The notes under the pieces: generated by a model | Database searches by the model: none | Told to the model about the DNA's origin: nothing | Seen by the model: only the letters and a program-made list of their open reading frames with translations | Program-made: the position numbers and the translations under genes | Part shown: positions 41,634 to 55,768 of the stretch, piece after piece | Position numbering within the stretch: the stretch's first letter is position 1 | How the letters are laid out: each line of letters opens with the position of its first letter | Source: Bos javanicus | Taxonomy: Eukaryota > Chordata > Mammalia > Artiodactyla > Bovidae | DNA: 64,000 bases | Assembly (NCBI RefSeq): GCF_032452875.1 | Contig: NW_026894284.1 | Location: 62,001 to 126,000 of the forward strand | Reading direction: 5' to 3'

Positions 41634-41874
41634 CCTCTGGAGGCAATAAACAAAGAGCTGAGTAGGCACGAATCAAACAGTCAGCAGGCAATAATCATGG
41701 AACTCAGGTGTGAGGAATCATGCTGCTCAGCTGGCAATAATCAAGCAGCTGAGCAGGCAGGAATTACGCAGCACAGCTGGCAATTGTCAAGCAGATGACA
41801 GGCAGGAATCGTGCAGCTCAGCTGGCAATTGTCAAGCAGATGAGCAGACAGTAATCACGCAGCTCAGCAGGCCC
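41634..41874 (+). repeat. 241-bp invariant block, copy 18
   Basis: Same sequence as copy 1. The downstream 46-bp pair is missing (junction near 41981-42000). Confidence 0.9.
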
Positions 41875-44800
41875 AGATCACGTGACTGAGCATGCACTGT
41901 TCACGTGGCTGATCATACACTGATCACGTGATGATCATGCACTGATCACTTGGATATCATGCACTGATCACGTGGCTGATCATACACTGCTCACGTAACT
42001 GATCATGCACTGATCACGTGGCTATCATGCACTGATCACGTGGCTGAACATGCACTGTTCACGTGGCTGATCACACACCTGTCACGTGACATATCATGCA
42101 CTGATCACGTGGCACTCATGCACTGATCACGTGGCTGATCATACTCTGCTCACGTAACTCATGCACACATCACGTGGCTATCATGCACTGCTCACGTGGC
42201 TGTCATGGAATGATCACGTAGCTACCATATACTGGTCACGTGACTGATCATGCACTGATCACGTAAATGATCATGCACTGTTCACGTGACTGATCATGTA
42301 CTGATCACGTGACTGATCATGCACTGATCACGTGGCTATCATGCACTGCTCACGTGGCTGATCATGCATGATCACGTGACTGATCATGCACTGATCACGT
42401 GGCTGATCATGCACTGATCACGTGGCTGATCATGCACTGATCACGTGGCTATCATGCACTGATCACGTGGCTGATCACACACGTATCACGTGACTGATCA
42501 TGCACTGATCACGTGGCTATCATGCACTGATCACGTGGCTATCATGCACTGATCACGTGGCTGATCATGCACTGATCACGTAGCTACCATGTACTGGTCA
42601 CGTGACTGATCATGCACTGATCACGTGGCTGATCATGCACTGATCACGTGGCTGATCATGCACTGATCACGTGGCTGATCACACATGATCACGTGACTGA
42701 TCATGCACTGATCACGTGGCTGATCATGCACTGATCACGTGGCTGATCATGCACTGATCACGTGGCTATCATGCACTGATCACGTGGCTGATCATGCACT
42801 GATCACATGACTGATCATGCACTGATCACGTGGCTGATCATGCACTGATCACGTGGCTATCATGCACTGATCACGTGGCTGATCATGCACTGATCACGTA
42901 GCTACCATGTACTGATCACGTGACTGATCATGCACTGATCACGTGACTGATCATGCACTGATCATGTGGCTGATCATGCACTGATCACGTGGCTGATCAT
43001 GCACTGATCACGTAACTGATCATGCACTGATCACGTGACTGATCATGCACTGATCACGTGGCTATCATGCACTGATCACGTGGCTGACATACACTGATCA
43101 CGTGCCTGATCATGCACTGATCACGTGGCTGATCATGCACTGATCACGTGACTGATCATGCACTGATCACGTGATGATCATGCACTGATCACTGGATATC
43201 ATGCACTGATCACGTGGCTGATCATACACTGATCACGTGTCTGACCATGCACTGATCACGTGGCTGATCATACACTGATCACGTAACTGATCATGCACTG
43301 ATCACGTGGCTATCATGCACTGATCACGTGGCTGATCATGCACTGATCACGTGGCTGATCACACACTGTCACGTGACATATCATGCACTGATCACGTGGC
43401 ACTCATGCACTGATCACGTGGCTGATCATACTCTGCTCACGTAACTCATGCACACATCACGTGGCTATCATGCACTGCTCACGTGGCTCGTCATGGAATG
43501 ATCACGTAGCTACCATATACTGGTCACGTGACTGATCATGCACTGATCACGTAAATGATCATGCACTGTTCACGTGACTGATCATGTACTGATCACGTGA
43601 CTGATCATGCACTGATCACGTGGCTATCATGCACTGCTCACGTGGCTGATCATGCAACGATCACGTAGCAACCATGTACTGGTCACGTGACTGATCATGC
43701 ACTGATCACGTAATTGATCATGCACTGATCACGTGGCTCATCATGCACTGATCACGTGGCTGATCACACATGTATCACGTGACTGATCATGCACTGATCA
43801 CGTGGCTATCATGCACTGATCACGTGGCTGTCATGCACTGATCACGTGGATATCATGCACTGATCACGTGGCTGATCACACACGTATCACATGACTGATC
43901 ATGCACTGATCACGTGGCTATCATGCACTGATCACGTGGCTATCATGCACTGATCACGTGGCTGATCATGCACTGATCACGTAGCTATCATGCACTGATC
44001 ACGTGACTGATCATGCACTGATCACGTGGCTGATCATGCACTGATCACGTGGCTGATCATGCACTGATCACGTGGCTGATCATGCACTGATCACGTGACT
44101 GATCATGCACTGATCACGTGACTGATCATGCACTGATCACGTGGCTATCATGCACTGATCACGTGGCTGATCATGCACTGATCATGCAGCTATCATGCAC
44201 TGATCACGTGACTGATCATGCACTGATCACGTGACTGATCATGCACTGATCACGTGGCTATCATGCACTGATCACGTGGCTGATCATGCACTGATCACGT
44301 AGCTATCATGCACTGATCACGTGACTGATCATGCACTGATCACGTGACTGATCATGCACTGATCACGTGGCACTCATGCACTGATCACGTGGCTGATCAT
44401 ACACTGCTCACGTAACTCATGCACACATCACGTGGCTATCATGCACTGCTCACGTGGCTGTCATGCAATGATCACGTAGCAACCATATACTGGTCACGTG
44501 ACTGATCATGCACTGATCACGTAAATGATCATGCACTGTTCACGTGACTGATCATGCACTGATCACGTGACTGATCATGCACTGATCACGTGGCTATCAT
44601 GCACTGATCACGTGGCTGATCATGCACGATCACGTAGCAACCATGTACTGGTCACGTGACTGATCATGCACTGATCACGTAATTGATCATGCACTGATCA
44701 CGTGGCTGATCATGCACTGATCACGTGGCTGATCACACATGTATCACGTGACTGATCATGCACTGATCACGTGGCTCTCATGCACTGATCACGTGGCTGA

Positions 44801-45747
44801 TCATGCACTGATCACGTGGATATCATGCACTGATCACGTGGCTGATCACACACGTATCACGTGACTGATCATGCACTGATCACGTGGCTATCATGCACTG
44901 ATCACGTGGCTATCATGCACTGATCACGTGGCTGATCATGCAATGATCACGTAGCTACCATGTACTGGTCACGTGACTGATCATGCACTGATCACGTAAT
45001 TGATCATGCACTGATCACGTGGCTGATCATGCACTGATCACGTGGCTGATCATGCACTGATCACATAACTGATCATGCACTGATCACGTGACTGATCATG
45101 CACTGATCACGTGGCTATCATGCACTGATCACGTGGCTGACATGCACTGATCACGTGCCTGGTCATGCACTGATCACGTGGCTGATCATGCACTGATCAC
45201 GTGACTGATCATGCACTGATCACGTGTCTGATCATGCACTGATCACGTGGCTATCATGCACTGCTCACGTGGCTGATCATGCCATGATCACGCAGCTACC
45301 ATGTACTGGTCACATGACTGATCATGCACTGATCACGTGACTGATCATGCAGTGATCACGTGGCTATCATGCACTACTCACGTGGCTGATCATGCAATGA
45401 TCATGTAGCTACCATGTACAGGTCACGTGAATGATCATACACCCATCAGGTGACTGATCATGCACTGATCACGTGGCTATCATGCACTGATCACGAGACT
45501 GATCATGCACTGATCACGTCTATATCATGCACTGATCACATGACTGCCCATGCACTGATCACGTGGATGATCATACACTAATCATGTGACAGATCATGCA
45601 CTGATCACGTGGCTGATCATGCACTGATACCGTGACTGAGCATGGACTGATCACATGACTATCATGTAGTGATCACGTGACTTAATGGCGCTGATCATGT
45701 GACTGATCATGCACTGATCATGTTTGCTATCATACACTGATCATGTG
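41875..45747 (+). repeat. HOR spacer 18 (4114-bp unit) with ghost HOR start
   Basis: No gene is seen. It is spacer 10 with 114 bp (five monomers) more. It holds the block-less landmark series at 43167-43250 and a third pass from GGCACTCATG near 44370. In this copy the third pass keeps CTGCTCACGTAACTC and GCACACATCACG, which spacer 10 shows in softened form, so the two have been homogenised to different extents. Confidence 0.85.
43167..43250 (+). repeat. Ghost HOR start, second copy
   Basis: The same block-less landmark series as 24111-24192. Here the second landmark reads ATCACTGGATATC, one base shorter than ATCACTTGGATATC after true blocks, while the first ghost reads CACGTGG. The two ghosts have therefore changed independently after duplication, and this copy still keeps part of the CACTTGG form. 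Confidence 0.8.
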
Positions 45748-45988
45748 CCTCTGGAGGCAATAAACAAAGAGCTGAGTAGGCACGAATCAAACAGTCAGCA
45801 GGCAATAATCATGGAACTCAGGTGTGAGGAATCATGCTGCTCAGCTGGCAATAATCAAGCAGCTGAGCAGGCAGGAATTACGCAGCACAGCTGGCAATTG
45901 TCAAGCAGATGACAGGCAGGAATCGTGCAGCTCAGCTGGCAATTGTCAAGCAGATGAGCAGACAGTAATCACGCAGCTCAGCAGGCCC
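45748..45988 (+). repeat. 241-bp invariant block, copy 19
   Basis: Same sequence as copy 1, with the GCACTG lead-in and ACTAATCATGTG in the cassette, both as in partner copy 11. Confidence 0.9.
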
Positions 45989-46991
45989 AGATCACGTGAC
46001 TGAGCATGCACTGTTCACGTGGCTGATCATACACTGATCACGTGATGATCATGCACTGATCACTTGGATATCATGCACTGATCACGTGGCTGATCATACA
46101 CTGTTCACGTGTCTGACCATGCACTGATCACGTGGCTGATCATACACTGCTCACGTAACTGATCATGCACTGATCACGTGGCTATCATGCACTGATCACG
46201 TGGCTGAACATGCACTGTTCACGTGGCTGATCACACACCTGTCACGTGACATATCATGCACTGATCACGTGGCACTCATGCACTGATCACGTGGCTGATC
46301 ATACTCTGCTCACGTAACTCATGCACACATCACGTGGCTATCATGCACTGCTCACGTGGCTCGTCATGGAATGATCACGTAGCTACCATATACTGGTCAC
46401 GTGACTGATCATGCACTGATCACGTAAATGATCATGCACTGATCACGTGACTGATCATGCACTGATCACGTGACTGATCATGCACTGATCACGTGGCTAT
46501 CATGCACTGCTCACGTGGCTGATCATGCATGATCACGTAGCTACCATGTACTGGTCACATGACTGATCATGCACTGATCACGTGACTGATCATGCACTGA
46601 TCACGTGGCTATCATGCACTATCACGTGGCTGATCATGCAATGATCATGTAGCTACCATGTACAGGTCACGTGAATGATCATACACCCATCAGGTGACTG
46701 ATCATGCACTGATCACGTGGCTATCATGCACTGATCACGTGACTGATCATGCACTGATCACGTCTATATCATGCACTGATCACATGACTGCCCATGCACT
46801 GATCACGTGGATGATCATACACTAATCTTGTGACAGATCATGCACTGATCACGTGGCTGATCATGCACTGATACCGTGACTGAGCATGGACTGATCACAT
46901 GACTATCATGTAGTGATCACGTGACTTAATGGCGCTGATCATGTGACTGATCATGCGCTGATCATGTTTGCTATCATACACTGATCATGTG
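45989..46991 (+). repeat. HOR spacer 19 (1244-bp unit), short form
   Basis: No gene is seen. It has the same internal deletion as spacer 11. At the join (near 46500-46560) it reads GCATGATCACGTAGCTACC, intermediate between the two canonical monomers CCATGATCACGCAGC and CACGATCACGTAGC, as expected for a hybrid exchange point. Confidence 0.86.
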
Positions 46992-47232
46992 CCTCTGGAG
47001 GCAATAAACAAAGAGCTGAGTAGGCACGAATCAAACAGTCAGCAGGCAATAATCATGGAACTCAGGTGTGAGGAATCATGCTGCTCAGCTGGCAATAATC
47101 AAGCAGCTGAGCAGGCAGGAATTACGCAGCACAGCTGGCAATTGTCAAGCAGATGACAGGCAGGAATCGTGCAGCTCAGCTGGCAATTGTCAAGCAGATG
47201 AGCAGACAGTAATCACGCAGCTCATCAGGCCC
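46992..47232 (+). repeat. 241-bp invariant block, copy 20
   Basis: The block body is as in copy 1, but the right end reads CTCATCAGGCCCTGATC. It shares the CCCTGATC change with partner copy 12 and adds a private G to T (CTCAGC to CTCATC) near 47225. It is the most divergent of the 28 copies. Confidence 0.9.
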
Positions 47233-48780
47233 TGATCACGTGACTGAGCATGCACTGTTCACGTGGCTGATCATACACTGATCACGTGATGATCATGCAC
47301 TGATCACTTGGATATCATGCACTGATCACGTGGCTGATCATACACTGATCACGTGTCTGACCATGCACTGATCACGTGGCTGATCATACACTGCTCACGT
47401 AACTGATCATGCACTGATCACGTGGCACTCATGCACTGATCACGTGGCTGATCATACACTGATCACGTAACGCATGCACACATCACGTGGCTATCATGCA
47501 CTGATCACGTGGCTGTCATGCAATGATCACGTAGCAACCATATACTGATCACGTGGCTGATCATGCACTGATCACGTAAATGATCATGCACTGTTCACGT
47601 GACTGATCATGCACTGATCACGTGACTGATCATGCACTGATCACGTGGCTATCATGCACTGCTCACGTGGCTGATCATGCAACGATCACGTAGCAACCAT
47701 GTACTGGTCACGTGACTGATCATGCACTGATCACGTAATTGATCATGCACTGATCACGTGGCTCATCATGCACTGATCACGTGGCTGATCACACATGTAT
47801 CACGTGACTGATCATGCACTGATCACGTGGCTCTCATGCACTGATCACGTGGCTGTCATGCACTGATCACGTGGATATCATGCACTGATCACGTGGCTGA
47901 TCACACACGTATCACATGACTGATCATGCACTGATCACGTGGCTATCATGCACTGATCACGTGGCTATCATGCACTGATCACGTGGCTGATCATGCAATG
48001 ATCACGTAGCTACCATGTACTGGTCACGTGACTGATCATGCACTGATCACGTAATTGATCATGCACTGATCATGTGGCTGATCATGCACTGATCACGTGG
48101 CTGATCATGCACTGATCACGTGACTGATCATGCACTGATCACGTGACTGATCATGCACTGATCACGTGGCTGACATACACTGATCACGTGCCTGATCATG
48201 CACTGATCACGTGGCTGATCATGCACTGATCACGTGACTGATCATGCACTGATCACGTGTCTGATCATGCACTGATCACGTGGCTATCATGCACTGCTCA
48301 CGTGGCTGATCATGCCATGATCACGCAGCTACCATGTACTGGTCACATGACTGATCATGCACTGATCACGTGACTGATCATGCAGTGATCACGTGGCTAT
48401 CATGAACTACTCACGTGGCTGATCATGCAATGATCATGTAGCTACCATGTACAGGTCACGTGAATGATCATACACCCATCAGGTGACTGATCATGCACTG
48501 ATCACGTGGCTATCATGCACTGATCACGAGACTGATCATGCACTGATCACGTCTATATCATGCACTGATCACATGACTGCCCATGCACTGATCACGTGGA
48601 TGATCATACACTAATCTTGTGACAGATCATGCACTGATCACGTGGCTGATCATGCACTGATACCGTGACTGAGCATGGACTGATCACATGACTATCATGT
48701 AGTGATCACGTGACTTAATGGCGCTGATCATGTGACTGATCATGCACTGATCATGTTTGCTATCATACACTGATCATGTG
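47233..48780 (+). repeat. HOR spacer 20 (1789-bp unit)
   Basis: No gene is seen. Partner of spacer 12, with the same missing GGCTGAACATGC and CACACACCTG landmarks. It differs by CACGTAACGCATGC near 47466, where other copies have CACGTAACTCATGC or CACGTAACTGCATGC, and by CATATACTGATCACGTGGC near 47540. Confidence 0.85.
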
Positions 48781-49021
48781 CCTCTGGAGGCAATAAACAA
48801 AGAGCTGAGTAGGCACGAATCAAACAGTCAGCAGGCAATAATCATGGAACTCAGGTGTGAGGAATCATGCTGCTCAGCTGGCAATAATCAAGCAGCTGAG
48901 CAGGCAGGAATTACGCAGCACAGCTGGCAATTGTCAAGCAGATGACAGGCAGGAATCGTGCAGCTCAGCTGGCAATTGTCAAGCAGATGAGCAGACAGTA
49001 ATCACGCAGCTCAGCAGGCCC
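48781..49021 (+). repeat. 241-bp invariant block, copy 21
   Basis: Same sequence as copy 1; GCACTG lead-in, partner of copy 13. The cassette carries CATGAACT near 48411. Confidence 0.9.
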
Positions 49022-50615
49022 AGATCACGTGACTGAGCATGCACTGTTCACGTGGCTGATCATACACTGATCACGTGATGATCATGCACTGATCACTTGG
49101 ATATCATGCACTGATCACGTGGCTGATCATACACTGTTCACGTGTCTGACCATGCACTGATCACGTGGCTGATCATACACTGCTCACGTAACTGATCATG
49201 CACTGATCACGTGGCTATCATGCACTGATCACGTGGCTGAACATGCACTGTTCACGTGGCTGATCACACACCTGTCACGTGACATATCATGCACTGATCA
49301 CGTGGCACTCATGCACTGATCACGTGGCTGATCATACTCTGCTCACGTAACTCATGCACACATCACGTGGCTATCATGCACTGCTCACGTGGCTCGTCAT
49401 GGAATGATCACGTAGCAACCATATACTGGTCACGTGACTGATCATGCACTGATCACGTAAATGATCATGCACTGCTCACGTGGCTGATCATGCACTGATC
49501 ACGTAGCAACCATGTACTGGTCACGTGACTGATCATGCACTGATCACGTAATTGATCATGCACTGATCACGTGGCTCATCATGCACTGATCACGTGGCTG
49601 ATCACACATGTATCACGTGACTGATCATGCACTGATCACGTGGCTCTCATGCACTGATCACGTGGCTGTCATGCACTGATCACGTGGATATCATGCACTG
49701 ATCACGTGGCTGATCACACACGTATCACATGACTGATCATGCACTGATCACGTGGCTATCATGCACTGATCACGTGGCTATCATGCACTGATCACGTGGC
49801 TGATCATGCAATGATCACGTAGCTACCATGTACTGGTCACGTGACTGATCATGCACTGATCACGTAATTGATCATGCACTGATCATGTGGCTGATCATGC
49901 ACTGATCACGTGGCTGATCATACACTGATCACATAACTGATCATGCACTGATCACGTGACTGATCATGCACTGATCACGTGGCTATCATGCACTGATCAC
50001 TTGGCTGACATACACTGATCACGTGCCTGGTCATGCACTGATCACGTGGCTGATCATGCACTGATCACGTGACTGATCATGCACTGATCTCGTGTCTGAT
50101 CATGCACTGATCACGTGGCTATCATGCACTGCTCACGTGGCTGATCATGCCATGATCACGCAGCTACCATGTACTGGTCACATGACTGATCATGCACTGA
50201 TCACGTGACTGATCATGCAGTGATCACGTGGCTATCATGAACTACTCACGTGGCTGATCATGCAATGATCATGTAGCTACCATGTACAGGTCACGTGAAT
50301 GATCATACACCCATCAGGTGACTGATCATGCACTGATCACGTGGCTATCATGCACTGATCACGAGACTGATCATGCACTGTTCACGTCTATATCATGCAC
50401 TGATCACATGACTGCCCATGCACTGATCACGTGGATGATCATACACTAATCTTGTGACAGATCATGCACTGATCACGTGGCTGATCATGCACTGATACCG
50501 TGACTGAGCATGGACTGATCACATGACTATCATGTAGTGATCACGTGACTTAATGGCGCTGATCATGTGACTGATCATGCGCTGATCATGTTTGCTATCA
50601 TACACTGATCATGTG
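49022..50615 (+). repeat. HOR spacer 21 (1835-bp unit)
   Basis: No gene is seen. Partner of spacer 13, with the same three-monomer deletion near 49470. It has GCACTGATCACGTAGC where spacer 13 has GCACGATCACGTAGC, which explains the one-base length difference. GATCTCGTGTCTG near 50087 replaces GATCACGTGTCTG, a change seen again in spacer 24. Confidence 0.86.
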
Positions 50616-50856
50616 CCTCTGGAGGCAATAAACAAAGAGCTGAGTAGGCACGAATCAAACAGTCAGCAGGCAATAATCATGGAACTCAGGTGTGAGGAAT
50701 CATGCTGCTCAGCTGGCAATAATCAAGCAGCTGAGCAGGCAGGAATTACGCAGCACAGCTGGCAATTGTCAAGCAGATGACAGGCAGGAATCGTGCAGCT
50801 CAGCTGGCAATTGTCAAGCAGATGAGCAGACAGTAATCACGCAGCTCAGCAGGCCC
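50616..50856 (+). repeat. 241-bp invariant block, copy 22
   Basis: Same sequence as copy 1. The cassette has CATGAACT and CTGTTCACGTCT, as before copies 1 and 26. Confidence 0.9.
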
Positions 50857-53800
50857 AGATCACGTGACTGAGCATGCACTGTTCACGTGGCTGATCATAC
50901 ACTGATCACGTGATGATCATGCACTGATCACTTGGATATCATGCACTGATCACGTGGCTGATCATACACTGTTCACGTGTCTGACCATGCACTGATCACG
51001 TGGCTGATCATACACTGATCACGTGACTGATCATGCACTGATCACGTGGCTATCATGCACTGATCACGTGGCTGATCATGCACTGATCACGTGGCTGATC
51101 ATGCACTGATCACGTGGCTGATCATGCACTGATCACGTGGCTACCATGCACTGATCACGTGACTGATCATGCACTGATCACGTAACTGATCATGCACTGA
51201 TCACGTGGCTGATCATGCACTGATCACGTGGCTGATCATGCACTGATCACGTGACTGATCATGCACTGATCACGTGACTGATCATGCACTGATCACGTGG
51301 CTGATCATGCACTGATCACGTGGCTGATCATGCACTGATCACGTGACTGATCATGCACTGATCACGTGGCTGATCATGCACTGATCACGTGACTGATCAT
51401 GCACTGATCACGTGATGATCATGCACTGATCACGTGGCTATCATGCACTGATCACGTGGCTGATCATGCACTGATCACGTGGCTGATCATGCACTGATCA
51501 CGTGGCTGATCATGCACTGATCACGTGACTGATCATGCACTGATCACGTGGCTATCATGCACTGATCACGTGGCTGATCATGCACTGATCACGTGGCTGA
51601 TCATGCACTGTCACGTGACTATCATGCACTGATCACGTGGCACTCATGCACTGATCACGTGGCTGATCATGCACTGATCACGTAACTCATGCACTGATCA
51701 CGTGGCTATCATGCACTGATCACGTGGCTGTCATGCAATGATCACGTAGCTACCATATACTGATCACGTGACTGATCATGCACTGATCACGTAAATGATC
51801 ATGCACTGATCACGTGACTGATCATGCACTGATCACGTGACTGATCATGCACTGATCACGTGGCTATCATGCACTGATCACGTGGCTGATCATGCACGAT
51901 CACGTAGCTACCATGTACTGATCACGTGACTGATCATGCACTGATCACGTGATTGATCATGCACTGATCACGTGGCTGATCATGCACTGATCACGTGGCT
52001 GATCACACATGATCACGTGACTGATCATGCACTGATCACGTGGCTATCATGCACTGATCACGTGGCTGTCATGCACTGATCACGTGGCTATCATGCACTG
52101 ATCACGTGGCTGATCACACACTGATCACATGACTGATCATGCACTGATCACGTGGCTATCATGCACTGATCACGTGGCTATCATGCACTGATCACGTGGC
52201 TGATCATGCACTGATCACGTAGCTACCATGTACTGGTCACGTGACTGATCATGCACTGATCACGTAATTGATCATGCACTGATCACGTGGCTGATCATGC
52301 ACTGATCACGTGGCTGATCATGCACTGATCACGTGACTGATCATGCACTGATCACGTGACTGATCATGCACTGATCACGTGGCTATCATGCACTGATCAC
52401 GTGGCTGATCATGCACTGATCACGTGACTGATCATGCACTGATCACGTGACTGATCATGCACTGATCACGTGGCTATCATGCACTGATCACGTGGCTGAT
52501 CATGCACTGATCACGTGGCTGATCATGCACTGATCACGTGACTGATCATGCACTGATCACGTGACTGATCATGCACTGATCACGTGGCTGATCATGCACT
52601 GATCACGTGGCTGATCATGCACTGATCACGTGACTGATCATGCACTGATCACGTGACTGATCATGCACTGATCACGTGGCTATCATGCACTGATCACGTG
52701 GCTGATCATGCATGATCACGCAGCTATCATGCACTGATCACGTGACTGATCATGCACTGATCACGTGACTGATCATGCACTGATCACGTGGCTATCATGC
52801 ACTGATCACGTGGCTGATCATGCACTGATCACGTAGCTACCATGTACTGGTCACGTGACTGATCATGCACTGATCACGTGACTGATCATGCACTGATCAC
52901 GTGGCACTCATGCACTGATCACGTGGCTGATCATACTCTGCTCACGTAACTCATGCACACATCACGTGGCTATCATGCACTGCTCACGTGGCTGTCATGC
53001 AATGATCACGTAGCAACCATATACTGGTCACGTGACTGATCATGCACGATCACGTAAATGATCATGCACTGATTCACGTGACTGATCATGCACTGATCAC
53101 GTGACTGATCATGCACTGATCACGTGGCTATCATGCACTGCTCACGTGGCTGATCATGCAACGATCACGTAGCAACCATGTACTGGTCACGTGACTGATC
53201 ATGCACTGATCACGTAATTGATCATGCACTGATCACGTGGCTCATCATGCACTGATCACGTGGCTGATCACACATGTATCACGTGACTGATCATGCACTG
53301 ATCACGTGGCTCTCATGCACTGATCACGTGGCTGTCATGCACTGATCACGTGGATATCATGCACTGATCACGTGGCTGATCACACACGTATCACATGACT
53401 GATCATGCACTGATCACGTGGCTATCATGCACTGATCACGTGGCTATCATGCACTGATCACGTGGCTGATCATGCAATGATCACGTAGCTACCATGTACT
53501 GGTCACGTGACTGATCATGCACTGATCACGTAATTGATCATGCACTGATCACGTGGCTGATCATGCACTGATCACGTGGCTGATCATACACTGATCACAT
53601 AACTGATCATGCACTGATCACGTGACTGATCATGCACTGATCACGTGGCTATCATGCACTGATCACGTGGCTGGACATACACTGATCACGTGCCTGGTCA
53701 TGCACTGATCACGTGGCTGATCATGCACTGATCACGTGACTGATCATGCACTGATCACGTGTCTGATCATGCACTGATCACGTGGCTATCATGCACTGCT

Positions 53801-54282
53801 CACGTGGCTGATCATGCCATGATCACGCAGCTACCATGTACTGGTCACATGACTGATCATGCACTGATCACGTGACTGATCATGCAGTGATCACGTGGCT
53901 ATCATGCACTACTCACGTGGCTGATCATGCAATGATCATGTAGCTACCATGTACAGGTCACGTGAATGATCATACACCCATCAGGTGACTGATCATGCAC
54001 TGATCACGTGGCTATCATGCACTGATCACGAGACTGATCATGCACTGATCACGTCTATATCATGCACTGATCACATGACTGCCCATGCACTGATCACGTG
54101 GATGATCATACACTAATCTTGTGACAGATCATGCACTGATCACGTGGCTGATCATGCACTGATACCGTGACTGAGCATGGACTGATCACATGACTATCAT
54201 GTAGTGATCACGTGACTTAATGGCGCTGATCATGTGACTGATCATGCACTGATCATGTTTGCTATCATACACTGATCATGTG
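50857..54282 (+). repeat. HOR spacer 22 (3667-bp unit), two landmark passes
   Basis: No gene is seen. Partner of spacer 14, with exactly the same spacing. The first pass is more smoothed than in spacer 14. In the second pass GCACTGATTCACGTGAC near 53066-53082 looks like a hybrid of GTTCACG and GATCACG monomers. GGCTGGACATAC occurs near 53671, where spacer 14 has GGCTGACATAC. Confidence 0.85.
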
Positions 54283-54523
54283 CCTCTGGAGGCAATAAAC
54301 AAAGAGCTGAGTAGGCACGAATCAAACAGTCAGCAGGCAATAATCATGGAACTCAGGTGTGAGGAATCATGCTGCTCAGCTGGCAATAATCAAGCAGCTG
54401 AGCAGGCAGGAATTACGCAGCACAGCTGGCAATTGTCAAGCAGATGACAGGCAGGAATCGTGCAGCTCAGCTGGCAATTGTCAAGCAGATGAGCAGACAG
54501 TAATCACGCAGCTCAGCAGGCCC
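54283..54523 (+). repeat. 241-bp invariant block, copy 23
   Basis: Same sequence as copy 1; GCACTG lead-in, partner of copy 15. It starts a 1245-bp unit, whereas copy 15 starts a 1675-bp unit. Confidence 0.9.
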
Positions 54524-55527
54524 AGATCACGTGACTGAGCATGCACTGTTCACGTGGCTGATCATACACTGATCACGTGATGATCATGCACTGATCACTT
54601 GGATATCATGCACTGATCACGTGGCTGATCATACACTGTTCACGTGTCTGACCATGCACTGATCACGTGGCTGATCATACACTGCTCACGTAACTGATCA
54701 TGCACTGATCACGTGGCTATCATGCACTGATCACGTGGCTGAACATGCACTGTTCACGTGGCTGATCACACACCTGTCACGTGACATATCATGCACTGAT
54801 CACGTGGCACTCATGCACTGATCACGTGGCTGATCATACTCTGCTCACGTAACTCATGCACACATCACGTGGCTATCATGCACTGCTCACGTGGCTCGTC
54901 ATGGAATGATCACGTAGCAACCATATACTGGTCACGTGACTGATCATGCACAGATCACGTAAATGATCATGCACTGTTCACGTGACTGATCATGTACTGA
55001 TCACGTGACTGATCATGCACTGATCACGTGGCTATCATGCACTGCTCACGTGGCTGATCATGCCATGATCACGCAGCTACCATGTACTGGTCACGTGACT
55101 GATCATGCACTGATCACGTGACTGATCATGCACTGATCACGTGGCTATCATGCACTATCACGTGGCTGATCATGCAATGATCATGTAGCTACCATGTACA
55201 GGTCACGTGAATGATCATACACCCATCAGGTGACTGATCATGCACTGATCACGTGGCTATCATGCACTGATCACGTGACTGATCATGCACTGATCACGTC
55301 TATATCATGCACTGATCACATGACTGCCCATGCACTGATCACGTGGATGATCATACACTAATCATGTGACAGATCATGCACTGATCACGTGGCTGATCAT
55401 GCACTGATACCGTGACTGAGCATGGACTGATCACATGACTATCATGTAGTGATCACGTGACTTAATGGCGCTGATCATGTGACTGATCATGCGCTGATCA
55501 TGTTTGCTATCATACACTGATCATGTG
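54524..55527 (+). repeat. HOR spacer 23 (1245-bp unit), short form
   Basis: No gene is seen. Landmarks run to GCACAGATCACGTAAATG and GTACTG near 55000, then jump to the cassette at CTGCTCACG, CCATGATCACGCAGC near 55043-55075. The first cassette monomer keeps TGGTCACGTG where most have TGGTCACATG. The cassette has CACGTGACTG and GCACTATCACG, variants typical of the three short units. Confidence 0.86.
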
Positions 55528-55768
55528 CCTCTGGAGGCAATAAACAAAGAGCTGAGTAGGCACGAATCAAACAGTCAGCAGGCAATAATCATGGAACTCA
55601 GGTGTGAGGAATCATGCTGCTCAGCTGGCAATAATCAAGCAGCTGAGCAGGCAGGAATTACGCAGCACAGCTGGCAATTGTCAAGCAGATGACAGGCAGG
55701 AATCGTGCAGCTCAGCTGGCAATTGTCAAGCAGATGAGCAGACAGTAATCACGCAGCTCAGCAGGCCC
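55528..55768 (+). repeat. 241-bp invariant block, copy 24
   Basis: Same sequence as copy 1, with an unchanged right edge (GGCCCAGATC) although it follows a short-form unit as copies 12 and 20 do. Confidence 0.9.
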
